This document shows, piece after piece, positions 1-6,259 of a stretch of 13,836 bases of DNA (position 1 is the first letter of the stretch; every line of letters starts with the position of its first letter). This stretch comes from JBKJML01 sp046596415 (GTDB taxonomy: Bacteria; Actinomycetota; Thermoleophilia; Gaiellales; Gaiellaceae), in contig JBKJML010000101.1 of assembly GCA_046596415.1 (NCBI GenBank), forward strand, positions 1 to 13,836, given 5' to 3'. The position numbers were made by a program, and so were the translations under genes. Under the pieces are notes generated by a model. It saw only the letters and a program-made list of their open reading frames with translations. It did no database searches and was not told the origin of the DNA.

Positions 1-164
1 AAGTCGATCTCCACCCGCGCGAGGATGAAGGGCGAAAGGTCACTCAGCACCCCGATCCGAGCCTCCTCGATGTAGGTCGAGTAGACCGCATTGTTCGCGT
101 GGCCCATTGGGTCGCAGTCCTGGAAGCGGACGCGGACTCGATGGGTGAACGGGAAGTCGGGCAC
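1..164 (-). CDS. Hotdog-fold acyl-CoA thioesterase (4HBT family), N-terminal part only
   Basis: An open minus-strand frame of 54 codons runs from a GTG (162-164) to the left edge without a stop, so the C-terminal part lies outside the window. The translation contains QDCDPMGHANNAVY followed by YIEEAR (about residues 15-37). This is the hallmark of 4-hydroxybenzoyl-CoA thioesterase-like enzymes: an Asp (D18) a few residues before GHxNNxxY, then the helix with a conserved E. The next segment, ILARVEID, matches the central strand of the fold. Family members hydrolyse acyl-CoA thioesters in the cytoplasm; the substrate cannot be told from this fragment. The frame stays open upstream to an ATG near 217, but MPDF-like starts are usual in this family, so GTG 164 is preferred. 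An AGGAGG abuts that GTG with no spacer, which leaves the exact start uncertain. The gene is divergent from the secreted protein gene at 217. Confidence 0.85.
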   Translation of the reverse strand, partial: MPDFPFTHRVRVRFQDCDPMGHANNAVYSTYIEEARIGVLSDLSPFILARVEID

Positions 165-216
165 CCTCCTATGATCCCACGCGTAACGAACGCAGCGGCG
201 ACGCGACTGGAGGCAC

Positions 217-621
217 ATGAAACGCATACTCGTCCTCGTTTCCCTTGTCGCCCTCGCCGCCGGGCCGGCGTCGGCCGCCACGTCCAAGCCGCCGGCCGTC
301 AAGCACCGCGACGCCCGCTTCGGGAACATCCTCGTTCGGCCCGACCGCCAGGCGCTCTACTTCTGGAACGTGGAGCAGCGCGACTTCAAGGTGCACTGCA
401 CCGGTTCCTGCGCTGTGGCGTGGCCGCCGCTCCTCGTCCGGAGCGCAAGCCAGGTACCCGTCCGGCTCGCGGGCCTGAAGGGTCGCTTCGGCACGATCCG
501 CCGGCCCGGCGGGAAACTGCAGGTGACGTACAACCGCCTGCCCCTCTACACCTACGCCCACGAGCGGCCGAACCAGGTCCTCTGTGACGACGTCGGTGGC
601 TGGTTCGTGGTGCGCGTCTAG
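217..621 (+). CDS. Small secreted protein with PF03640-type repeats (lipoprotein_15/COG4315-like)
   Basis: The 134-residue protein starts with a classic Sec signal peptide: MKR, a hydrophobic core, and ASA cleavage near residue 20. No lipobox Cys is present at the cleavage site, so a soluble exported protein is more likely than a lipoprotein. The mature part holds two copies of the repeat known as 'secreted repeat of unknown function'. The first is GNILVRPDRQALYFW...CTGSCAVAWPPL (about 36-72). The second is FGTIRRPGGKLQVTYNRLPLY...VGGWFVV (about 91-132). C61 and C65, and possibly C123, could form disulfides. The family's biochemical function is unknown. A GGAGG at 209-213 lies only 3 nt before the ATG, closer than usual. 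The stop codon overlaps the end of the minus-strand GFA remnant in a shared CTAG. Confidence 0.9.
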   Translation: MKRILVLVSLVALAAGPASAATSKPPAVKHRDARFGNILVRPDRQALYFWNVEQRDFKVHCTGSCAVAWPPLLVRSASQVPVRLAGLKGRFGTIRRPGGKLQVTYNRLPLYTYAHERPNQVLCDDVGGWFVVRV

Positions 622-800
622 ATGCCGCGGCCTTCGGGGTAGCGCGGTAGGCCGTCGTCCGGGATCGGCTCCCACTGTGCGGCGAAGCTGACGAACGTTC
701 GGTAGCTCGGTCTGATCCCCGGATCGCCGTCGAAGGGCCCGAGCCGGATGCTGATCAGCTCGTGGTCGTCCGGGCTGCGGCGGCGGGCTCGACTAGGAGG
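618..800 (-). pseudogene. 3' remnant of a GFA-family (CENP-V/glutathione-dependent formaldehyde-activating-like) gene
   Basis: Between the histidine kinase stop (801) and the secreted protein stop, the minus strand has an open frame ending in TAG at 618-620. Its last ~47 codons read like a real protein: HELISIRLGPFDGDPGIRP, then SYRTFVSFAAQWEPIPDD and GLPRYPEGRGI. The W-x-x-IPDDGLPRYPE ending is typical of the C-terminus of GFA/CENP-V-like zinc proteins. Upstream, the frame runs straight into the kinase TGA with no ATG/GTG/TTG start and no ribosome binding site. The N-terminal part with the CxxC zinc ligands is absent. The simplest reading is a gene truncated when the two-component operon arrived beside it. 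The family assignment rests on a short motif and is moderately sure; that this is a non-functional fragment is clearer. Confidence 0.55.
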
Positions 801-2144
801 TCACGTCGTGAGGACCGGCAGGCGGAGGGTCATCTTGGTACCGCCGCCCTCGGCCGCTTCGACGGCAACCGAGCCGCCGTGCGCCTCGGCGACCTGACGG
901 ACGATCGCGAGCCCCAGGCCCGATCCCGGCAGCGACCGGGCGGCCGGCGCGCGGTAGAAGCGGTCGAAGACGAACGGGGCGTCCTCGGCCGCGATCCCCG
1001 GGCCACAGTCGCGCACCTCGACCGCTCCCTCGCGCACGGCGACGTCGATCGCGCCGCCAGGCGGGCTCCACTTCACCGCGTTGTCGAGCAGGTTCGAGAC
1101 GGCCCGCTCGAGGCGGCCGGGAACACCTCGCACCCAGGCCTCCTCGAAGGCGGTCGAGATCGTCACGCCCGGACGGTCACGACGCGTGCGCTCGACGGCG
1201 CCCGCGACGAGCAGGTCGAGCCGGACGTCCTCCGGCTCCTCCGGCGCGCTGTCCCCGCGCGCGAGCTCGACGAGCTCGGCGATCAGGGCCGTCATCTCGC
1301 CGAGCTGCTCGGTCACGTCGCGCAGGAGCTGCTGCCGCTCGGTCGCCGGCAGGCTGTCCTCTCGGGCCAGCACCTCGATGTTCGTGCGCAGGCTCGTCAG
1401 CGGCGTGCGCAACTCGTGCGACGCGTCGGAGACGAGTTGCCGTTGCGCGCGCGCCGACTCCTCGAGGGCGCCGAGCATTGTGTTGAACGTCGTCGCGAGC
1501 CGGGCCAGCTCGTCGCTGCCGCGGTCGTCGATCCGGCGAGACAGGTCGCCGGTCGCGGTCACACCCTCCGCCGCCTCGGTGAGCCGCTGCACGGGACGCA
1601 GGAACGCCCGCGCAAGGAGCAGGCCGAGCACGGCTGCGATCGCGATCCCGGCAAGCGCGATCACGAGCAGCCAGGCGCGGATCCGCGACAGGGCGCCGTC
1701 GACCTCGTCGAGCGGTCGCGAGACCTGGAGTGCGAAGCCGCGCCGCACCGGGACCGTGTAGACGCGAACACGGGTGCCCGCGACCCGGCGGTCGGCGAAG
1801 AACGCAGCCTCCTCACCCGCGGCGACGGCGCGATCCCGGTCGGTCACGGGCAACGCGAGCGACTCTCCCACCGGGCGGACGGTCTCACCGGTGCTCGTCA
1901 CGACCTGGAGGTAGCCGGGCGCGGCGCCGAGGATCGGCCGGGGAAGCGCGAGGAACGCTCTGCCGGTCATATGGTCGGCCGCGATGGGAAGCCTTTCGAC
2001 GGCTCCAGCCCGCGACCGCAGGCCGTCGTCGAGCTGTGAGCGAAGCTCCCCCCGGACGATCGCGAACGTGACCGCGGAGGCCACGGCCACGGCGACCCCG
2101 ACGGCTGCCGCGCCGAGCAGCGTCATGCGCGTCCGAAACGTCAT
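801..2144 (-). CDS. Membrane sensor histidine kinase, HAMP-HisKA-HATPase (MprB/CutS-like)
   Basis: The 447-residue protein has TM1 at about 8-30, an extracytoplasmic sensor of ~125 residues, and TM2 at about 157-178. HAMP follows at about 179-232, then HisKA with the H-box VSDASHELRTPLTSL (phospho-acceptor H243). The ATPase domain shows the N-box around SNLLDNAVKWS (350-360), G1 DCGPGI (379-384), F-box FDRFYR (393-398) and G2 GSGLGLAIVR (407-416), so all catalytic boxes are intact. The order and the SDASHELRTPLTSLRTNIE segment place it with actinobacterial OmpR-type kinases such as MprB. Its ATG overlaps the response regulator stop (ATGA, 2141-2144), so the two are translationally coupled and surely cognate. 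The external signal is unknown; the neighbouring secreted protein gene suggests envelope sensing. Confidence 0.95.
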   Translation of the reverse strand: MTFRTRMTLLGAAAVGVAVAVASAVTFAIVRGELRSQLDDGLRSRAGAVERLPIAADHMTGRAFLALPRPILGAAPGYLQVVTSTGETVRPVGESLALPVTDRDRAVAAGEEAAFFADRRVAGTRVRVYTVPVRRGFALQVSRPLDEVDGALSRIRAWLLVIALAGIAIAAVLGLLLARAFLRPVQRLTEAAEGVTATGDLSRRIDDRGSDELARLATTFNTMLGALEESARAQRQLVSDASHELRTPLTSLRTNIEVLAREDSLPATERQQLLRDVTEQLGEMTALIAELVELARGDSAPEEPEDVRLDLLVAGAVERTRRDRPGVTISTAFEEAWVRGVPGRLERAVSNLLDNAVKWSPPGGAIDVAVREGAVEVRDCGPGIAAEDAPFVFDRFYRAPAARSLPGSGLGLAIVRQVAEAHGGSVAVEAAEGGGTKMTLRLPVLTT

Positions 2145-2830
2145 GGCTCGCGGAGCGCGTAGCCGACGCCGCGAATCGTTTGCAGAAGCCGCGGCCGGTC
2201 ACCCTGCTCGGTCTTGCGCCGGAGGTAGCCGATATACACGTCGAGCGAGTTGGAGCCGAAGCCGAAGTCGTAACCCCAGACGCGCTCGAAGATCAGCGAG
2301 CGAGTCAGCACCTGACGCGGATTCGTCATGAAGAGCTCGAGCAGCGAGAACTCGGTCCGGGTCAGCTCGATCGGCTCCCCTGCCCGACTCACATCGCGGG
2401 TCGCCGGATCGAGCTCGAGGTCGGCGAAACGCAGCGTCGCATCGGCGGGCGAGAGACGGCGGAGGAGTGCGCGTAAGCGAGCGAGCAGCTCCTCGAGCGC
2501 GAACGGCTTGACGACGTAGTCGTCGGCACCGGCGTCGAGCCCGGCAACCCGGTCGCTGACCGCGTCGCGAGCGGTCAGCATCAGCACCGGCAGGGTATTG
2601 CCGTCGCGCCGAAGCCGGCGGCACACGTCGAGGCCGTCGAGCCGCGGCATCGAAACGTCTAGGAGGAGCGCGTCGGGCAGCTCCGCCCGGTCGGCGAGCC
2701 GCTCCAACGCCTCGACCCCGTCGACGGCGAGCTCGACGGCATAACCCTCGAGTTGGAGGGCGCGCCGAAGCGAGTCGCGCACGGCAGCGTCGTCGTCCAC
2801 CACGAGGATGCTCTGCATCGCGGTGCTCAC
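2141..2830 (-). CDS. OmpR/PhoB-family response regulator (MprA-like)
   Basis: The 229-residue protein has an N-terminal receiver: acidic pocket VVDDDAA around D12-D14, phospho-acceptor D58 in ALLLDVSMP, T86 in MLTAR, and K108 in VVKPF. A C-terminal winged helix occupies about 135-227 (LTRTEFSLLELF, VWGYDFG, DVYIGYLRRK, TIRGVGYAL). It is a DNA-binding transcription factor activated by the coupled kinase. The start is taken as GTG 2830 (MSTAMQS); the ATG at 2818 (MQSILVVDDD) is also possible, and neither has a strong Shine-Dalgarno. The gene is divergent from the secreted repeat protein gene at 3002. The intergenic region has an array of CTTAG half-sites, two of them oriented toward this gene, so autoregulation is likely. 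Confidence 0.95.
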   Translation of the reverse strand: MSTAMQSILVVDDDAAVRDSLRRALQLEGYAVELAVDGVEALERLADRAELPDALLLDVSMPRLDGLDVCRRLRRDGNTLPVLMLTARDAVSDRVAGLDAGADDYVVKPFALEELLARLRALLRRLSPADATLRFADLELDPATRDVSRAGEPIELTRTEFSLLELFMTNPRQVLTRSLIFERVWGYDFGFGSNSLDVYIGYLRRKTEQGDRPRLLQTIRGVGYALREP

Positions 2831-2880
2831 GCTACAGCCGGAGCTTGTTGGCGGCAGCCATGAGCCGAGCGTGCCAGCGG

Positions 2881-2948
2881 CGGCTAAGAATCGGCTAAGA
2901 CACGCTCTTAGGAGGTTCTTAGGCCGCTCTCAGGAGAGGCTTAGGCGG
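2881..2948. promoter_or_regulatory. Tandem CTTAG half-site array in divergent promoter region (predicted response-regulator operator)
   Basis: Six pentamer half-sites sit on nearly one helical turn. Two read CTAAG (start 2884 and 2895), which is CTTAG on the minus strand within a repeated CGGCTAAGA. Four read CTTAG or CTCAG on the plus strand (start 2907, 2918, 2929, 2940). Spacings are 11, 12, 11, 11 and 11 bp. OmpR-family regulators bind head-to-tail direct repeats with about 10-11 bp periodicity, and such a regulator gene lies 50 bp away. The arrangement gives two sites facing the regulator-kinase operon and four facing the secreted protein gene. Periodicity and position are seen directly; binding by this regulator is inferred. 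Confidence 0.75.
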
Positions 2949-3001
2949 CCCTGGTTCGATCAGAGCATCACCTTGGACACGTCTCACCGAAAGGACAGTC
3001 G

Positions 3002-3721
3002 ATGCGCTGGAAGACCAGGACACTCGCGATTGCCGGGGCGGCCGTAGCGGTCGCCACCGGCGCGGTCGGAGCTGCACTCGCCACAACGGGAAGCTCGAAT
3101 CCGAAAGCGGCGGCGACCGCGTTCGTTCACGACGTCGCCACGCGCCTGGGCGTCTCCGACGAGAAGCTCACGACCGCGCTGAAGGACGCCTCGTCGGCCC
3201 GAGTCGACCGGGCGCTGAAGGACGGGAAGATCACGAAGGAGCAGGCCGACGAGATGAAGGCCCGGATCCAGTCCGGCGACGCCCCGCTCCTGCTCGGCCC
3301 GGCCCGGCCCGGTGAGCACATGGGCCTCGGGCGACACGGAATGAGAGCGAACCTCCTCGGGTCGGCCGCGACCTACCTGGGCAAGACCGAGGCCGAGCTC
3401 CGGACAGCGCTCGAGAGCGGTAAGAGCCTCGCCGAGGTCGCGAAGGACGCAGGCAAGTCGACCGACGGCCTGAAGGCTGCGATCTCGGCCGGGACGAAGA
3501 CCGAGCTCGACAAGCAGGTCGCTGCAGGCACCCTGACCGCCGAGCAGGCGAAGGCGATGCTCGCCCGCATGACGAGCAAGCTCGACGACCTGATCGCCGG
3601 CAAGCGGCCGGACGGCGGCGACTTCCGTGGCCACCACGGCTTCGGCGGCCCCGGACACCATGGCCCAGGCCCGGGTGGCTCCGGCGCGTTCTTCACCCCC
3701 ACGGCGGCACAGCCCGCCTGA
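3002..3721 (+). CDS. Secreted helical repeat protein with His/Gly-rich tail, divergent from two-component system
   Basis: I do not recognise a characterised family. The 239-residue protein has a signal peptide or N-terminal anchor at about 8-29 (alanine/valine-rich, then TTGSS). Two related helical modules follow. Module 1 (about 38-92) runs from FVHDVATRLGVSDEKL to VDRALKDGKITKEQADEMKARI. Module 2 (about 118-200) runs from LLGSAATYLGKTEAEL to LDKQVAAGTLTAEQAKAMLARM. Both share an LGxx(E)xLxxAL start and an L-D-x-x-V/A-x-G-x-(I/L)T-x-EQA end. The tail (207-228) is rich in His and Gly (RGHHGFGGPGHHG) and could bind metal. A good AAAGGA lies 6 nt before ATG 3002. Its position opposite an OmpR-type system, behind the operator array, recalls CpxP/Spy-like periplasmic stress proteins regulated by their adjacent system; this is analogy only. 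Confidence 0.85.
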   Translation: MRWKTRTLAIAGAAVAVATGAVGAALATTGSSNPKAAATAFVHDVATRLGVSDEKLTTALKDASSARVDRALKDGKITKEQADEMKARIQSGDAPLLLGPARPGEHMGLGRHGMRANLLGSAATYLGKTEAELRTALESGKSLAEVAKDAGKSTDGLKAAISAGTKTELDKQVAAGTLTAEQAKAMLARMTSKLDDLIAGKRPDGGDFRGHHGFGGPGHHGPGPGGSGAFFTPTAAQPA

Positions 3722-3735
3722 CGACAAGGCTGCCT

Positions 3736-3765
3736 GGGAGGGGCTCCTACGGCGGAGCCTCTCCC
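3736..3765. terminator. Bidirectional hairpin terminator between convergent genes
   Basis: A 12-bp stem, GGGAGGGGCTCC (3736-3747) with GGAGCCTCTCCC (3754-3765), is closed by a 6-nt loop and contains one G-U pair when read on the plus strand. It lies between the stops at 3721 and 3780. There is no T-tract on either side, as is common in GC-rich actinobacteria. Confidence 0.75.
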
Positions 3766-3779
3766 GGCGCACCACCGGT

Positions 3780-4526
3780 TCAGAGGTCGGCCAAGGCTCC
3801 GGCCAGCTGCTCCATCGACCGGCTGTGAAGGAGCCCGCCCCAGCTGATGCGGGCGACGCCAAGCTCGGCGAGCTCGGTCACGGTCGGAGCGTCCGGCAGA
3901 GCGAGGACGTTCACCGGCCCGGCGACCCGCCCGACGAATGCCGCGATTGCGGCCCGGTCGCGCAGCAGGATCGGATAGACACAGTCCGCTCCCGCTGCGA
4001 GGTAGGCGCTCGCCCGGGCAACGGCCTCCTCGACGAGGTCGACCTGGGGGCCGCCACTGCGGTCGGCAAGGAACACGTCGATGCGTGCGTTGACGACAAG
4101 TTCGTAGCTGCTGGCTGCGGCCGCCTCGCGCAGCGCCTCGAGGCGCCTGACGTTCCACTCCAGGTCGACGAGCTCGCCGGTCGCATGATCGGTGTCCTCG
4201 AGATTGCAGCCTGCCGCACCTGCCGCTCGGAGGGCCTCGGCGAGCGCCACCGGAGCGAGCCCGTAACCCGCCTCAGCGTCGACCGTCACCGGCACCTCGA
4301 CCGAGCGCGCGATGCGGGCTGCGGCGGCGAGCATCTCGGCCGCTGGAGCCCCCTCGTGATCCTCGTGCCCGAGCGCCGCCGCCACACCGGAACTCGTCGT
4401 CGCGACGACGGGGAAGCCGGCCGCAACAACCGCCCTCGCCGACGCGGCGTCCCAGGCGTTCGGCAGCAGGAGCGGCTGGGACGGCACGTGCAGGGAGCGG
4501 AGCAGCTCGCACTGTTCAGCGAGCAC
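3780..4526 (-). CDS. Isocitrate lyase/phosphoenolpyruvate mutase superfamily enzyme
   Basis: The 248-residue protein is a TIM barrel of the ICL/PEP mutase superfamily. It has PLLLPNAWDAASARAV (18-33), the ligand loop TTSSG (43-47), the metal-site strand TVDAEAGYG (81-89, D83 and E85), NLEDTDH (108-114, E110), NARIDVF (146-152) and ISWGGLL near the end. The family cleaves or forms C-C or P-C bonds next to a 2-oxo acid with Mg2+. The catalytic KKCGH loop that follows the LED strand in isocitrate and methylisocitrate lyases is absent: the residues there are TDHATGE, without Cys. It is therefore probably not a classical lyase, and the substrate is unknown. The GTG start (4524-4526) overlaps the permease stop as TAGTG, so it is the last gene of the operon. 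The frame is open far upstream, but that stretch is a shadow of the permease and ATPase genes. Confidence 0.88.
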   Translation of the reverse strand: MLAEQCELLRSLHVPSQPLLLPNAWDAASARAVVAAGFPVVATTSSGVAAALGHEDHEGAPAAEMLAAAARIARSVEVPVTVDAEAGYGLAPVALAEALRAAGAAGCNLEDTDHATGELVDLEWNVRRLEALREAAAASSYELVVNARIDVFLADRSGGPQVDLVEEAVARASAYLAAGADCVYPILLRDRAAIAAFVGRVAGPVNVLALPDAPTVTELAELGVARISWGGLLHSRSMEQLAGALADL

Positions 4527-5323
4527 TAGTTGATCAGCTTCCGGGTCATCGCGCGGATCGCAATCCGCCAGCTGGCGACGCCGAACACCACCAGCGCGCC
4601 GAGCCGGGCGAGATCCGACCAGCCCGCCCAGCCGAAGGCCGCATGCCGCACGAGCTCGACCAGGTGGTGGAGCGGGTTGAAGTTGCCGATGAACTCGGCC
4701 CAGCCCGGTAGCGCGTCGAGCGGGAAGAATGTCCCGGCCACAAGGAAGAGCGGCGTGAGCACCGCGCTGACGACGTAGTTGAAGTTCTCGATCGACTTCG
4801 AGAAGCCGGCGATCGCAATCCCGAAGCAGGCCCAGCCGAACCCGGCCACCCAGGCGATCAGCGGCACGGTCAGCATCGCCCACGCCGGATCGAGCCCGAA
4901 GCCGATCGCGACGAGCAGCGGCACGCAGCCGTAGACTCCGGCGCGCGTGGCGATCCAGAGCGCCTCCGCGGTCACGAGCTCTTCCGTGTCGACGGGTGCA
5001 GCGAGGATCGCGTCGTAGGTGTGCTGGAACTGGTATTTGACGAATGTTCCGAACATGGCCGGGAAGGCGCTGGAGAAGAGCACCGCCGTCGCGACCGTCC
5101 CGGTGCCGACGAACTCCACATACTCGTAGCCGCCGATTTTTCCGACGAGGGCGCCGAAGCCGAACCCGAATGCGAGCAGGTAGATCGTCGGCTCGACGGT
5201 CGAGGAGAATGTCGCCGACTTCCAGTACGACGAGAAGTTGACCACCTCGCGCACGAGGACGCCGGTCAGCGCGGGCCGCTCGAGACGACCGAGACGGCGG
5301 GACGCGGTTCGGTTGGTCGCCAT
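4526..5323 (-). CDS. ABC-2 type transporter permease (NodJ/DrrB-like)
   Basis: The 265-residue integral membrane protein has about six hydrophobic segments (roughly 44-62, 73-92, 124-143, 150-172, 181-203, 241-259). Family signatures are the FQHTYDAILAAPVDTEELVTAEALW stretch (99-123) after the second segment and PLFLVAGTFFPLDALP (191-206) followed by NPLHHLVELVR (216-226). These match NodJ/DrrB-type exporters of lipids, lipo-oligosaccharides or hydrophobic drugs. The start is ATG 5321-5323, overlapping the ATPase stop as TGATG; the open frame extends further upstream but only as a shadow of the ATPase gene. It forms the membrane half of the exporter with the upstream ATPase. The exported substrate cannot be read from sequence. 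Confidence 0.93.
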   Translation of the reverse strand: MATNRTASRRLGRLERPALTGVLVREVVNFSSYWKSATFSSTVEPTIYLLAFGFGFGALVGKIGGYEYVEFVGTGTVATAVLFSSAFPAMFGTFVKYQFQHTYDAILAAPVDTEELVTAEALWIATRAGVYGCVPLLVAIGFGLDPAWAMLTVPLIAWVAGFGWACFGIAIAGFSKSIENFNYVVSAVLTPLFLVAGTFFPLDALPGWAEFIGNFNPLHHLVELVRHAAFGWAGWSDLARLGALVVFGVASWRIAIRAMTRKLIN

Positions 5324-6219
5324 CAGCCGATCTCCTCGCCGGTGAGCAGGACGAAGACGTCTTCGAGGTTGGCCGGACGCCGCTCGCCCTCGATCTCGAA
5401 GCCGTCGCGGCCGTCGACACCGAGGATCGACACGCTGGTGCCCGTCCGACGGGTGCGCAGGCCACCGGTACCGGCCTGGGCCTCGACCTCTGCGAGGCGT
5501 GCCGGCGTGCCGTAGACCTCGAGCACCTCGGCGCCTGCGTGTTCGGTGACGAGCGTCGCGGGCGGGCCGGAGGCGACTGCCTTGCCGTGCGACATGATCA
5601 GCACGGTGTCGGCGAGCCGCGCTGCCTCTTCGATGTAGTGAGTCGACATGAGAATCGTCGTGCCGTCGGTGCGCAGCGCGTCGATCAACGCCCACAGCTC
5701 CTGGCGCACCTGCGGGTCGAGCCCGACCGTTGGCTCATCGAGCAGCACGAGCCGCGGCCGGTGAACGAGCGCACGGGCGATCAACAGGCGCCGCCGCATC
5801 CCACCCGAGAGCTCGTCGACCCGAGAGTCGCGCCGGTCGGTCAGCTTCGCCAGCTCCAGCGCGCGCTGGATCGCAGCGCGTCGGTCGGCGCGGCCGATCC
5901 GGTACAGGTGCGCGAAGACGAGCAGGTTCTGCTCCACGGTCAGCGTCACGTCGAGGTTGTCGAGCTGCGGCGTGACGCCGCATTGAGCCCTGGCCGCCTT
6001 CGACTCGTGCGGCAGTCGGAACCCGAGCACTTCGAGCTCGCCCTCGTCGGCGATCGCCTGCGCCGTCAGCATCCGCATCGTTGTCGACTTGCCGGCGCCG
6101 TTCGGGCCGAGCAGGCCGACGCAGGTTCCCTCGGGCACGTCGAGGTCGAGGCCGTCGACGGCGGTGATCGCGCCGTAGCGCTTCACGACGCCGCGCAGGC
6201 GGATGGCAAGCTCGGTCAC
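5323..6219 (-). CDS. ABC transporter ATP-binding protein (NodI/DrrA-like)
   Basis: The 298-residue nucleotide-binding protein is complete: Walker A GPNGAGKST (38-46), Q-loop Q85 in TPQLDNLD, signature LSGGMRRRL (137-145), Walker B LVLLDEP (157-163), D-loop GLDP, and H-loop H194 in MSTHYIEEA. A C-terminal ~85-residue extension after SHGKAVASG ends with the ANLEDVFVLLTGEE motif typical of the DrrA/NodI (ABCA-like) exporter subfamily. It energises the permease encoded immediately downstream. The start is GTG 6219 (MTELAIRL), with only a weak Shine-Dalgarno. The gene lies 40 bp after the MFS exporter stop on the same strand, so the two exporters are probably co-transcribed. Confidence 0.95.
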   Translation of the reverse strand: MTELAIRLRGVVKRYGAITAVDGLDLDVPEGTCVGLLGPNGAGKSTTMRMLTAQAIADEGELEVLGFRLPHESKAARAQCGVTPQLDNLDVTLTVEQNLLVFAHLYRIGRADRRAAIQRALELAKLTDRRDSRVDELSGGMRRRLLIARALVHRPRLVLLDEPTVGLDPQVRQELWALIDALRTDGTTILMSTHYIEEAARLADTVLIMSHGKAVASGPPATLVTEHAGAEVLEVYGTPARLAEVEAQAGTGGLRTRRTGTSVSILGVDGRDGFEIEGERRPANLEDVFVLLTGEEIG

Positions 6220-6259
6220 GGCTCTACGTTACGACGCCGACGTGGAGGCGTGGCGCACA

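Noticed and set aside
762..2039. Long plus-strand open frame of 425 codons across the kinase gene
   Set aside because: It is antisense to an intact histidine kinase, has an Arg/Gly/Glu-rich composition typical of GC-rich shadow frames, and shows no domain.
4527..5465. Upstream extension of the ICL/PEP mutase frame to 561 residues (apparent fusion protein)
   Set aside because: The extra residues are Arg-rich out-of-frame translation of the ABC permease and ATPase; family homology begins right after GTG 4526.
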